Assembly: GCF_947172395.1 (NCBI RefSeq)
Contig: NC_069093.1
Coordinates: 9,583,561 to 9,647,560 of the forward strand
DNA length: 64,000 nt
Source: Bicyclus anynana
Lineage: Eukaryota > Arthropoda > Insecta > Lepidoptera > Nymphalidae
Direction of reading: 5' to 3'
Shown piece by piece: positions 9,321 through 22,100 of this stretch; within the stretch, counting starts at the first letter, position 1, and every line of letters starts with the position of its first letter. Both the position numbers and the translations under genes were made by a program. The notes below the pieces were generated by a model, which was not told where the DNA came from, made no database searches, and saw only the letters and a program-made list of their open reading frames with translations.

Positions 9321-12060
9321 CGAACTTTGAATGCATATAAAATCTACTATTTGGTAATCTAAACTATTCGGTATTTTTCAATAAAACAAAAACTAGTGTA
9401 TCTGCTTAAATAAAAGATGTAATGTAACGAAGTTTTAAATGATTTTGCATACCTAGTAACATTCTCAATTACGAGCTGGAGTTTTTCTTCCTAGTCTTAA
9501 AAGAAGACTCCAGATTATAACTCCGGTGTTAAAACTCCGCTCAAAAAAGATACTGATCATGATAAGGATATGAGTTTTCACATTAAGCTGTACAAGTTAA
9601 GTAATTACACACAAATTGAGGACTTTTCTCAAATTTGGCAACATTTGTGGAAGTTTGTTATTTCTTTGATGAGTGTGAGTAACCAGCCATAGACAAAAGG
9701 TATAGCTCTAGAGGGCTGACAGAGTAACCCATAGATACCATAAAATGGAGTAACCGGTTTAAGCATAGAATATACTATACGTACTATCCACAGGTACTAT
9801 CTATTAATAAGTGATAGATACCATAGATAAAAGGGTACAAGCACAGATTAAATAGAGATACTACGTACAAGCTTCGACCTTTGACACCTATTTATAAGGT
9901 TCGACCCTCTTCGACCATTTACTCTATGGGTACATGCACATAGATTTACGATTCGTAGCAAAGCAATGGGTGTAATAGGAACTCACCTCTGAGCTGAAGT
10001 ACCAAAAAGTATTCTGTGTTAAGTGCCAAAGATTCTGTGCCTTTGACCTCCTTTGTCAATGAGTCAATGGGTTTCTATGTATCTAAGGGGTTTATGCTGT
10101 AACTTTTTTGACATACAACTTTAATACCAGATTCAGTGTTGCCAAAATCTGCAACGCAATAGGTCGGAAAATATTTGCGAAAAACTGATTTTGTGACCTT
10201 TTGACGTTTGTAACTTTTAAGCCGGCACGATATCGATGTTGATTTATCACATCTTCATAATAACACCGTATTAAAGGTGCATACAAAAATTCAGCTCAGT
10301 AGGAATTATTCCCCAGATAAAACCTAAATTGTAGCTTTTAAAAGCTTAGTTTTTTACAAACGGATCCCTTTGACGAAATATGTTGGTAGAAGACCCCTCA
10401 CAACTTTCAAAGACCTATCCAACGATATACATAAAATGACTATAAAAGTTCGACCCCACTTTACACGTAGAGGAGGTACCCTTATAATTTTTTTTTTTCA
10501 AGATTTTATTGGAGTTTACTCCTTAAGAATCGATTTTTGTACGACTTTGTTTACATTTATAATTTACATGTTCATGCTAATTTACAGCTTTCTGATAGTA
10601 ACAGTCTCAGCGCTAACCACGGACTGACGGATAGACAGAAGGACATGACGAAACTTTAAGGGTTCCTTGTGAACTACGGAACCCTAAAAAGCTATAATTT
10701 TTCTGCCTAGGTGGTTAGGTACTCCGACAAACTTTATAATTTAGAATTCATTTAATATTTGTAGAAAGGAACGAGCAATCAATGATGAAATTATACTCAG
10801 TAAAATAATACAACAGTAATTTTAACATTCTTTTATTAATAAAATCAATAAAAATCATTCTAATTCAATACAAATTCAAAAGCAGGTCATAAAAACCCAT
10901 GAAAATATTTTTTAAAGATGGAATTGTGTATAAACAATAGGTACAATTATAAAGAAAAGTGTTAAACACATGCTCCGTGTTTGCTCAAAAAATACTTCGC
11001 AATTTGAGATTTTATTTATACCATTTGTAACAACAAACGTACTACTAGCGCCATCTAGAACTTATAATAAAACTGTAACAGATCGAACTGTGTACATTCT
11101 GAATCTAAAAATATTTTTATTCGATTTTTTGTGTCTGTCTGTCCGTGTTATTTTGTTATTCGGGCATCACGCTGAAACTAATGAATGAATTCAAAGGAAA
11201 CTTTGCACGGTTTAAGACCATAATACGGAGAAGGTTATAGGATACTTTTTATTGCGAAAATAAAATAAAAAGGGGTTGAAAGTTTGTAAAAAGTAAAAAA
11301 ATACGACATATGTGATTTTTTTTTTAATTCAACCCCTAAAGTGGTGAGATAGGGCTTGAAAGCAAAAGCATACGAAATCACCAAGGTGGATACGGCTAAC
11401 ACTTTTCTTTAACATTGTACCTGCGCAGACAACACTTGCCGGGGTCTGGGTTATATTTGTGGCAGCAAATATGAATATATCATATTATGCATACTTTTAA
11501 TAACGATATTGGGAAATAATCGAAAATACGAACATTATTCTAACTTATACAACTAAAATACGGTTATAGCCTAGCATGTTTGCATATAACCACTTACACA
11601 ATAGCATGCACATTATAAAAAATATAAACATCAACAATCATCACAGCAATATTTAGCATATACTTTTAGTGTATATAAGTAACATTCATAGCTAGAGCGA
11701 CTTCTTTCGCGAGACAATCGATGTTAACGTTCAATATCATTATAATTTTTTAGAAGATACCTACGTAAAATGGGTAAATTATTAAGATATACATAAAACA
11801 TGGGTATAAGTAACAGATTCTTTCTTGTAGATCTATAAACGAGGAACAAATATACTTATATAATATGCATGTTGTTATATCTCAAAGGGATTGGTCAACG
11901 TTTCCAATGAAAGCACCCACGTGGCATCACATTTTTAACCATAATTATAAATGAGGTATCGTTACATTCCATTATTTTCTGGTAGTATATATTTGTAATA
12001 ATTGGTATGTGTAGGTACCACATACAAATTATTACAAATAAAAAATCAAGGACTTACCTT
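9320..12060. other. AT-rich intergenic DNA with short dispersed repeats
   Basis: No supported gene. A short box at about 10620-10690 (GGGTTCC...GGAACCC with the GACGGATAGACAGA motif) recurs inverted at 19815-19895, a common insect dispersed repeat. Near 11120-11290 there is GTCTGTCTGTCCGTG followed by an AAAGGGGTTGAAAG box, which also resembles known repeat tails. The rest is low-complexity AT-rich sequence. Confidence 0.5.
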
Positions 12061-12062
12061 GC

Positions 12063-12310
12063 AAACTATCAAATCCTCTGCCTGAGGTTCCGGAGGGTGT
12101 GGGTTCAAATCCGGTCCAGGGCATGCACCTCCAACTTTTCAGTTGTTTAAAGAATTTAAATATCACCTGTCTCAAACGGTGAAGAAAAAACATCGTGAGG
12201 AAACGTGTGTGAACTCTGCCAATCCGCATTGGACCCGCGAGGTAGACTAACCTAACCCCTATCATTCTGAGAGGAGACTCGGGCTCAGCAGTGAGCCGAA
12301 TATGGGTTAT
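12063..12310 (+). repeat. tRNA-derived SINE, family A (5' end degraded)
   Basis: Contains the B-box-like GGTTCAAATCC region, the conserved CATGCACCTCCAACTTTTC body, the AACATCGTGAGGAAAC box and the 3' part with CCAATCCGCATTGG and GAGAGGAGACTCG. Same family as 40323-40620, 48335-48575 (minus) and 63200-63475. Confidence 0.75.
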
Positions 12311-13490
12311 TACAAATAAAAAAGGACTTATTGATAATAACATAACTTATGCATATACTTATGGCCAGATGAGTTACTATACAGACTTAAGACTTAAAAA
12401 AAAAAACAGATACCTACTGTACAAAATCTTTGGTATCCTACTTTTACTGGGGTGTGTACTCGTAGTATTAGTAAATATGTACAAAGTTATGTATATAATA
12501 TCGCAGCCATCTGGAAGAAATGCCGGCGATTATTGATCGGCCTAGACGTTCAATTAGCTGGTTAGTTTATCCAGACGACTGTGATATATCTATAATTTGT
12601 AATATCGAATATTATCACAAATCACAAACGTTATTTGTAAAGGAGATGGTCCATTTCAGGTCCACTGTAATACCCGTATCATTAAAATTTAAAAAATACA
12701 GGGTATTTGTTAAAATCTAAATAAGTGAATAAGTGTAACTAAATAAAAAGAAATAAATAAAATTGAAATCCAAGTTTTTGAATTATATTAAGATGGCGCC
12801 CTTAAAGCAACTATGACATGACTTTTGACAGCAAACGTCAAAACGACTATTGCGTTGAAAACGTCATCAATCCGCCATTGTTACTCTTATTAGTGTTGCA
12901 TTTCTTGGTAGAGAATTAATATTATTTCGAAAGAATTAAATTAATTCGTAGATTTGTATAATCGAATATAGTTAAAATATTTATTTTCTTTTATTTCCGC
13001 CAGGGTGCAATGACTGATCTTGGGCTCCAGACAATTTTGGATCATCTCCTTTAAATTAAGAATAACTAATTGTTTTTCTAATATAATAATGGCTTCTCTC
13101 CATGGATACATTTAGGTACTAAAGCCGAAGTGCAATGTTGATCAATAAACAAAATAAAAAAAGGAATATAAATTGCTAATCATTTTACACCTAATAATAA
13201 TTTTAACTTGTTCCTAAACTAATAAAAATAAATTTGATTAATAGGCTTAAAACAAATAGATATACGTGTAAGTATATAACATTTTGAATAAGTAACATTT
13301 AATAAAAAAAACAATATAATTTAAAATAAATCAGGTATGAAATTATCCTTCGAATTCGCTGTAGAGCTTATCACATCAGTTTGCTGGACTTTGGGTCTTT
13401 GGGTGACTAACAAATTAGTTAATGATTAATAACAATTAATTAATCAGATTGCTCATTAATTCTTTGATTATAATTTTGTTTGACCTTTAA
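12311..13490. other. AT-rich intergenic DNA, no gene recognised
   Basis: Short frames at 12291-12720 have low-complexity composition and no family signature. The region around 12790-12920 is less AT-rich and contains TGACAGC/AACGTCA-type repeats, but I see no promoter or exon I can defend. Confidence 0.45.
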
Positions 13491-13493
13491 GTA

Positions 13494-13712
13494 CCTACGT
13501 GCGGTCCGAGAGGCCCTGGCAACTTGAATTGTTAGTTTATTCTTTTCGCCGCACAATACCGATCCCCTGTTTTTAGAAGCTGCAAGGTCAGTGCCCACGA
13601 CATCGAAACAGGCAGTGTTGTTATCGTGCGCATATTTTGTGAGTAATTATGCTTTGAAATTCCGACGCGGCCTCTCAGGCCTCACGTCGGTATTAAACTA
13701 AGTTTTTTTTTT
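13494..13712. repeat. MITE-like fragment with imperfect inverted ends (GAGAGGCC box)
   Basis: GTGCGGTCCGAGAGGCC at about 13499 is an imperfect inverse of the CGCGGCCTCTCAGGCC stretch near 13669. The second box recurs at 15099-15118, just beyond the composite element, so that element may have landed inside a copy of this repeat. Confidence 0.45.
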
Positions 13713-14817
13713 AACCGACTTCAAAAAGGAGGAGGTTCTCAATTCGGTCGGTATTTTTTTTTTTTTTTTTTTTTTTATGTATGTACACCGATTACTCAAA
13801 GACGCCTGGACCGATTTCAAAAATTCTTTTTTTGTTTGAAACGGTATAGTCCCCATTTGGTCCCATTGCCATCATGTCAAGATCTGATGATGGGATCCTG
13901 GAGAAATTGAGGGGAACTTTCGAAAATTATATGGGTGTCTAGTGTGTTCGTAAACTTTTCCATTTAGTATTTTTAAGCACTACAATTTCATGAAGGTTTA
14001 AAGTCGATCTGATGATGGAGCCATAAAACAGACGAGGGAACTCCTCGGCGATTTACAGCAGTTACCTTGTGTTTGGGCTTGATTAATTTGTATTAATGAG
14101 TACTTTCCACATAGATAGGTTGTGACTGTCATTTAGGGGTTTGGTGATGAAGACCAAGGACAATTAAGGGAACTCCTTAACAGTTTACAGTAACTACCTT
14201 GTGTTTGGCCTTGATTAATTTGTATTGCTGTGAACTTTCTACCTATATGAGTTGTGTCTGTTATTAGGGGTCTGATGATGAAGACCAAGGTCAATTAAGG
14301 GAACTCCTTAACGGTTTACGGTAGCTACCTCGTGCTTGGGGTTGATTAATTTGTATTGCTGAGAATTTTGTACCAAGATGGGTTGTGACTGTCATTAGGG
14401 ATCTGATGAATTCGTTTGAGATGAAATTTTACACTAAAAATGGAAAAATAATAAAAAATTTAATAAAAAAAATACAACCGACTTCAAAACCTACAAACGT
14501 ACCCACAAAACTAAAAAGCGAAAAATAACATCATAATATGTTCTACCTGCTGATCAGTATGAAGGCGGTGCTTAGCCGGTGTTGTCTTAATTTAAGCCAT
14601 TTCTGACAGGACCACATGAAACAACTTTGTCTGTAAAATCTAAATTTATAAGATATTCTCACATGGCTTGAATTAATACATCACCGGCTTAGCACCGCCT
14701 TCATACTGATCAGCAGGTAGAACATATTATGATGTTATTTTTCGCTTTTTAGTTTTGTGGGTACGTTTGTAGGTTTTGAAGTCGGTTGTATTTTTTTTAT
14801 TAAATTTTTTATTATTT
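13713..14817 (+). mobile_element. Composite non-autonomous element: about 128-bp satellite units plus long hairpin
   Basis: It starts with AACCGACTTCAAAAAGGAGG and ends with the inverse of AACCGACTTCAAAA (14774-14787), so it has short terminal inverted repeats. The middle (about 13900-14400) holds about four tandem units of about 128 bp, marked by repeats of TTGTGTTTGGGCTTGATTAA at 14067, 14192 and 14327. The 3' part (14446-14817) is a long near-perfect foldback with arms of about 150 bp. A second copy with the same architecture lies inverted at 45782-47045. No ORF. Confidence 0.7.
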
Positions 14818-15309
14818 TATAGTAGTGTTATTTTCACAAATATTTTGAATTAAAACGAAAGAAAATCGAAACTCAAAAGAAAATTGACCTGTAATTCGTG
14901 CAAAATCATGTTTGTTTGCTGTGCGCAAAACAATTAATCTGATATTTCTCCAAAAAATCAACCCAAATAGTGTTTTATTCAAAAATTTAATAAAGTTGAT
15001 TCTATACTTATTTTTTATTAAAACCCTTTACTTTTCATCATAATGCAAGAACAAATATTTAACTCTTCATTTAATTTAAATAACTCTATATTATATACGC
15101 GGCCTCTCAGGCCGCACATCGATACTAACGTTACAAAAAATGCACGTCGGTACTTAAAGGTTAAATAATTTTTCATCACTATTTTTGCTCAAAAAGTTCG
15201 CCGGTGTATCAAAGCGGTGAAGCAACATTTTGGGATGGGCAGCCTTTTGATAACAACTGAACAAAACATATAAATTATCTACAAACTATTTAAAATATAA
15301 CCTGCCAAC

Positions 15310-15490
15310 CCGCATTGGACCAGTGTTGTGGGTCTAAACTCCATATCCCCTCTTCTATAAAGAGAGTGGCCTGCCCCCGCAAGTGGCACGTCGGTTCTCT
15401 TTCTACGATCGCTAACGCTTCGAAAACTAGAAAAATGTATGGGAATGACATTCGCTATCGACAGGTCACGTGATCAAGATCTGTTAAATA
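15310..15490 (+). repeat. Partial SINE, family C tail
   Basis: The GGCCTGCCCCCGCAAGTGGCAC box and TTTCTACGATCGCTAACGC match the 3' half of the SINE at 42494-42842. The head is missing. Confidence 0.6.
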
Positions 15491-16173
15491 ATTAAAAAAA
15501 TTAAAAAACTCGACTGTCTAACCTGCTCGCACCTAGTCATCCGCCTCGCGTATTTTGTATAACGATTCATAAAAAAAGTTTTTCTAATTGTACATTTTTT
15601 TAATATAGCCATTATAATTATCATTTTGAAATCCTCTTGATGAGCCCTTGAATTTAATACCCATATCGCAATATTCGGAAAAAAAATCACGTCGAGTTTA
15701 TAGCGACTCTCAGCCGTGTTGTTTTTTTTTTTTTAATTTCACCTATCTAAGAACACTTGGGTTATTAAGAAAAATCTAACGATATCTTAATTACGTAAAT
15801 TCGTTCAGCGGTTTGGAAGTTATGAGGATGTATAGAATATTACATACATACAATATACGCGCGAAAAACATAACCCTTGTTGCAGTCGAGTAATAAAAAT
15901 AGGCTGATAATGACAATGGTTAACAATATTAATAACATATTCTTATTATTCTAGACCTTAAGTTTAGATCAACTTTGTTGAAAATATTTTTTTATAATAT
16001 AAACCGAGGTAGATGATTTACATTAATTCATAAATGTAAAGGCACGGAATTCATTTAAATGTAAGTAAATACATGAAAAATGCAATAAAGTTATCAAAAC
16101 ATTAACTTGTTTTAAGTACTCTATAAAATACATCACTTTAGCAAACCTTATTGTTACAAAATAGGACTTCAAC
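15491..16173. other. AT-rich DNA, no gene seen
   Basis: No coding or repeat signal I can support; it lies just 3' of the candidate terminal exon of the DNAJC7-like gene. Confidence 0.4.
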
Positions 16174-19100
16174 TCACTTCCTCCGATAGTTACCTGCCAA
16201 AAAAAAATTAAAGAATAATTAATATATTTTTTATGGAGGACAAAGTAGGCCTTTATTTATTTATAATTTATATCTTTTACGGACAGAAGATACAAATTGC
16301 CGTTGAGAAAATAATTTTCAGAATTTTTGGAACCAGCATTAGATAAATATTTTTTTTTGTTTTGCTCCTTTGTCTGCAAATTAAACATAGACAATATAGT
16401 AAGTGTTCAAAACAGCTAATAAATAAACCTGGAATTGAATTCATATCCGTTGCAAGCTGTCAATGTCATGTCAAATGTCAATAAGACACAAGTTTTAAAA
16501 ATTCATTAAATCGTAAACAGAGAAGCATTAAACAAAAAAATCCTTAAATTGCTTTAAAAACGCCATAAACGATCGCTACTACGCGAAGATCACTGACAAT
16601 CTGTTAGGGTGTGAGTTACAAGCATGTTGCCATGATAAAAATTCTCAATTAATGTTGTCAGCTAATGAAAAAAATTCATTTTATTAATAAAAAAAAATGC
16701 GGGTTCCAAAAAATATTTTTATTTTGGGTTTTAAACCTATATTTTATGTTCTTTTATGATAAAATTAATTGGTTCTGCTTACATTGGTTTGGTTACATTG
16801 GTTTGGTTATTGGTTACAAAAAATGTGATAAATGAAGAACCACTTGACCGATTTTGTGCTTCACATTAACCATCTAGTATTGATCACAATATATTTTTTA
16901 TTCGGAAGTTTTATATGTCTCGAAGGGCAATAAGCCCTGCTAGCATCTTTGGAAGTTTAATGCATGGTTCCAAACATTTCCGGTGACATAAATATAAAAT
17001 CAATATAATATAACACAACGTTGAAAGCCGAATATTCTGTATTCCTGTTTTGATCTATATGTAAGTCTACTATTAAAATTCACAAAATACCTCCATATCT
17101 GTCGTAGTCCGCGCGTTTTTCCGGATCACTAAGCACCTTGTATGCATTGTCAATCTCGTGGAAGCGACGCTCCTGTTTTTTGCGCTTAAACAACGAACAG
17201 CCGGGATGTCTGTCTGGGTGATGCGCTTTAGCAAGTTGTCTGCGAATCAAATCAATGTACCTACGTTATACCTATATGTTTAAAAATGCCGTAAAAACTC
17301 ACTATCTGGTGCAGTGAGAACGATCTGTATCTATTATTTCTCATCAATATGACTTTATAATGTATTTATTAGTATATTTTGATATGTATTTTATTCATTA
17401 TTGTAGGTATTTGATGTATGTGTATTACTAATACTATGGTTATTTTTGTTTTACGCCACCTGCTGATGTCCTTAAGTTTTTCTAAACCGAAGGTTGCCTG
17501 GAAGAAATCGCTACTTAGCGATAAGGCCGCCTTTTGTATGCTGATCTCTTCTTAATATGTTTTTATTTCACTTGTATTTGTCTTTGTGGTGTGCAAATAA
17601 AGAATATCTATCTATCTATATGTGTTTCTTTTAAAAACAACAGTAAGAGTGTTAAAATAGTATTATTTTTATATATATATATGAATACAATACGCAATAC
17701 AATGGTGTAACCCTACCAGCTTGCTCCGATTTTGGGTACCTCGGATCGCTTTTTCAAAACGATGGCAATGTGGACCGAGACGTGAAAAGTAGAATGAATG
17801 CGGAATGGATGAAATGGCGAAAGGTCTCAGGTGTGTGCGTGACCCGCGAATGCCTTTTAGACTTAAGGGTAAAATATACAAAACGGTTGTAAGACCCGTC
17901 GTGTTGTATGAATCAGAATGTTGGGCGGTGAAAGGGACGGATAGTAAACGAATGCATGTGAATGAAATGCGTATGCTGAGATGGATGTGTGGTGTGACAA
18001 GAATAGATAAAATAAGCAATGAGTATATAAGAGGAAGTCTGAAGGTGGAGCCAGTGACAGAAAAATTGAGGAGTAGAAGGATAGCTTGGTATGGACATGT
18101 AATGCGTAGGGAGGAAAGCCATATTACTAGAAAAATGTTGAATGTGCAAGTGGAAGGACATAAGAGGAGAGGAAGGTCAAAGAAGAGATGGTTGGATTGT
18201 ATAAAAGAGGCCATGTGTGTAAAAGGAGTGGATGATGAGTTGACGAGTAATAAAGACGAATGGAAAACATTGACATATTTTACCGACCCCACTTAAGTGG
18301 GATAAGGGTAAGGCGATTATGATGATGCATAATACATTAGGCATTCATATAATATTATACTAGCGGACGGTCGCGACTGCGTCCGTGAAAATCGATAAAA
18401 GCTTTTTAAACTCCATCTATTCATATACCTTCTTATTACCTATGATAAATAGTCCAGTCATCATTTAACAAAAATACTAATAACTTCAGCCCCTTTTTAA
18501 CCCTTTAAAATACTAAAAAGAATCTATCTAAAGATTTTTCAAAATCTTGAATTATTAGCATGTTTTTGGTAGTACGACAAAAAGGCGGTCAGACAAAAAA
18601 ATTAAATTAATATTTTGTTGATCATACAGATGTCCCGTAATTAATGGATAATACGCAAATGGTAGATATTTTCTGTTTAAGGTACACAAAGTATTTACCT
18701 GTACGCAATCTCGATGTCACGTTTCGTCGCAGCTTTTTTGACACCAAGTATATTATAATAATTCTTTTGTTGTTTCGATTTCTCATTTTTGAGCGCCTTG
18801 GCTTCCTCCAAGAGCTTTTTGATTTCGTCCTTTGGCTCAAGTTTGTACAATTCTTCATAATCATCGACAGCGCTTTCATACTCCTGTAGTAGGGTGCAGC
18901 ATTTGGCGCGGAGAGTCAGCGCTTTCACATATTTGTGGTCCAAGTCCAGTGCCGCCGTGCAAGCGTCGGCCGCCGCCTGCAGTTCGTTCAGTTTCGAGTA
19001 CGCGGTCGCTCTGTTAAATTGCAGTTTAGCATTGATCTTCACATGTGTCGGGTCAATTGTCAACGCTTCGTTGTACAGATCCAATGCCTTGCGCCATCGG

Positions 19101-22100
19101 TTCATTCTGAATTCTTCATTCCCTAAGTAAAAGTAATTATTTTTATCATTTATTTACGTATTTCTTTTTAATTCTTACCAATAGTGATAAAAATAATATA
19201 ATCTATATATATAAAAATGAATTGCTGTTCGTTAGTCTCGCTAAAACTCGAGAACGGCTGAGCGGATTTATCTTATCTTGGTCTTTAAATGTTCGTGGAG
19301 GTATAGAGAAGGTTTAAAAGGTGAGAAAAATCAGAATAATCGCCGGAAAACCATAAAAACAACCGTTTTCTATTTCCCATACAAACGTTTAAGAGTCAAG
19401 GGGTAGGGGTAGGGTAGGGATAGAGAGGAGTAGGGCAGGGGTAGAGTAGAGATAGGGAAGAAGTGCACATAAGTCAAAGCGAAGCTTGACCGGGTCCACT
19501 AGTCTACTATATAAAAAAAAAGTCGGGTTTTCCTTCCTGACGCTGTAACTCCAGAACGCACGAACCGATTTCCACGGTTTTGTATTCGTTGGAAAGGTCT
19601 CGGGCTCCGTGAGGTTTATAGCAAAGAAAATTCAGGAAAAATTTCAACAGAAAAGCGGGAATATGTAGGGGTAGGGGTAGTTGAAAGTTTACATCAAGTT
19701 TCACGCGGACGAAGTCGCGGGCGTCCGCTAGTTATGTATGTATAATGTACAAAATTACTATTTTGTTTAATAATACCTATGAACATTTTTAAATATGTAT
19801 AAAAATTTTGGTGTTTTTTAGGGTTCCGTGGTCCACAAGGAACCCTTATATTTTCGTCATGTCCGTCTGTCCGTCCGCGGTTTAGCGCAGAGACTATTAC
19901 TACTAGAAAAATGTTATGAATATGTCAATTATAAATGTGAACAAAGTCGTACAATTAAATTAGAAATTATAAAAAGAAATAAGAATAACGCGGCTTCTGA
20001 ATACAATTTATTTGTATTTCGAATTGCACGCTAATCCACTGATAAAATACATCTGAAAATGCAGGTTATAAAATCTAATTTCTTATTGGATTTTAATTTG
20101 AAGACCTATTTATTAATACAAAAAAATCATCCGGCAAGTTACAAAGCTTGAGAGCCTAAAGCAACCAGCGGTTAGGGCTCTAGAATGAGAAACCTTACCA
20201 CCACCACCTTACAAAGTAATAAAATAGGTATTATAATTGAAGCTAACAAAAAATAAAGAACCTTTTTCTTTATTAATCCTAAGCAATTTAGCTTTATTGT
20301 ACGCCGCAGACGCAGCTCGGTGGTCTGGCGAAAGACGTAAGACTTCTTTAAAATGTTTCATTGCCTGTTCTAGATTTTCCTGAAACAAACAAACAAAAAG
20401 TCATTAACTATTATTAGACAGGTTGGTAGAATATAGGAAAGTATAGTGTTTTTTTCCTTACATGGCGAAAATGCAAAACAATAATGGCGGACTGAAAACC
20501 ATAGACAATCAGTAGGGATGGGAAGTTTATCGCGGAGACTGTATCGCGAACTATACTGTATCTGGGTAAAATATATAAATAAAACCTCTATTAAACAATA
20601 CCGTTACAATAATTAGAAAAATAAATAATACTATTTTAAATATAAAATTTTTAAATTAAGGATAAAGGAAACAATACACAAATACAACTGGAATATTATT
20701 ATTGCTGGACCAGAAAAATAAAAAAAAGAATTAATATACTAATGGAAAAAATTTGTTACTTTTGTTTTGCAATGGCGAGTTTTTTTATTTTCATAGTCAG
20801 GCTAGTATGCGTAAATCATGATAGTCAGAGTTATTTTAATAGTTAATTAGAAGCAGTTATTTATGTAATTCGTGGTGTACGCGTTAAACAAAGTGATGTG
20901 TATATAAATGTTTTAGTTTAAGCGGACGGTTAGTGAGAAATATGTGAATTTCGTGACAACGGGTCTTTGTTTACCATTTTCGCCATTTAAGGATATATAC
21001 CGTATAGAAAAAAGGGAGGTATAAACTTGTGTATTATGTGCATATGATGCAGGTCTCCTGATACGGAATACTTAATAATCGGTAGCGGCGACTAGAACTG
21101 TACTATTGTGTTCCGGTAGAGGAAACAACTCGAACAGGTCCCAGGACTAGTGACCCTGGGTGAAGGTTTAAAGGTACCTTTTACAATGCGGCTTCGTCCA
21201 TCCTTAGACTTTCTTAATCTGGCCCTCTTGCAAAATCCATTCTCAGTGGACGTTCACTAACTATTAAGTACCTCTCTGCCAAATTTCAACTTTGTACGTC
21301 AAGCGGTTTTCGAGATATCGTAAAGCACAACCTTTTCGCTTTTATATATAAACCAAACTATGGGGATATATAAATGGGGCGACTCTACCTCTAATATTTA
21401 TAAACTTTTTGTAATAATACGATTATGGATGTAACCCCCTTACTCGTAGCACGTAGATAATTAAATTGTCGATAATCTAATTTTCGAACATACTCGTAAA
21501 AAGTATCAGGCTCTAAAATATAATAATAATGAATAATCAGGACATACATACTTGATAGTAAATGCACAGTCCCTTAATATAAACAGCCTCTACGTCCGTA
21601 TGATCGAATCTTAAACATTCATCTGCTATCTCCTGCGCTTGATCTATTTTCCCGAGCATCGCCAAACTCTCGGCTTTTATGAGTTTTACTCTGAAACAAG
21701 TATATACTGAATTATAAAAGACGTCCTCCAATATGCAATGCGCGGCGCTCGTCCTCGCACTCCTCGCCGGCTTCGCTAGCCTTCACAATAGCTCGCTCGG
21801 CGCCAGATACTCACTTGGAACTGAACGGGCTGGACTCGAGGCACTGATTCATGCAGGATACGGCGCGCTTGTAGTCCCGCTCCTCGATGTGCTTGTGCTC
21901 CTCCTCGCACTCCTCGTCGGCCTCGCTAGCCTTCACAATAGCTCGCTCGGCGTCAGATACTCACTTGGAACTGAACGGGCTGGACTCGAGGCACTGATTC
22001 ATGCAGGATACGGCGCGCTGGTAGTCCTGCTCCTCGATGTGCTTTTGCGCCTGCGCGTGCAGCCGCTGCAGCGTCTGCAGCGCCCGGCGCTCCTCCATGC

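Noticed and set aside
12063..12130. tRNA-like A and B boxes in SINE heads (also 30982, 37309, 40323, 42494, 45165, 53331, 63200)
   Set aside because: The flanking bodies recur as dispersed repeats and the cloverleaf arms do not pair well, so they are SINEs and not functional tRNA genes.
17669..18292. 207-codon minus-strand frame
   Set aside because: Antisense of the RTE LINE tail; the plus strand carries the recognisable motifs.
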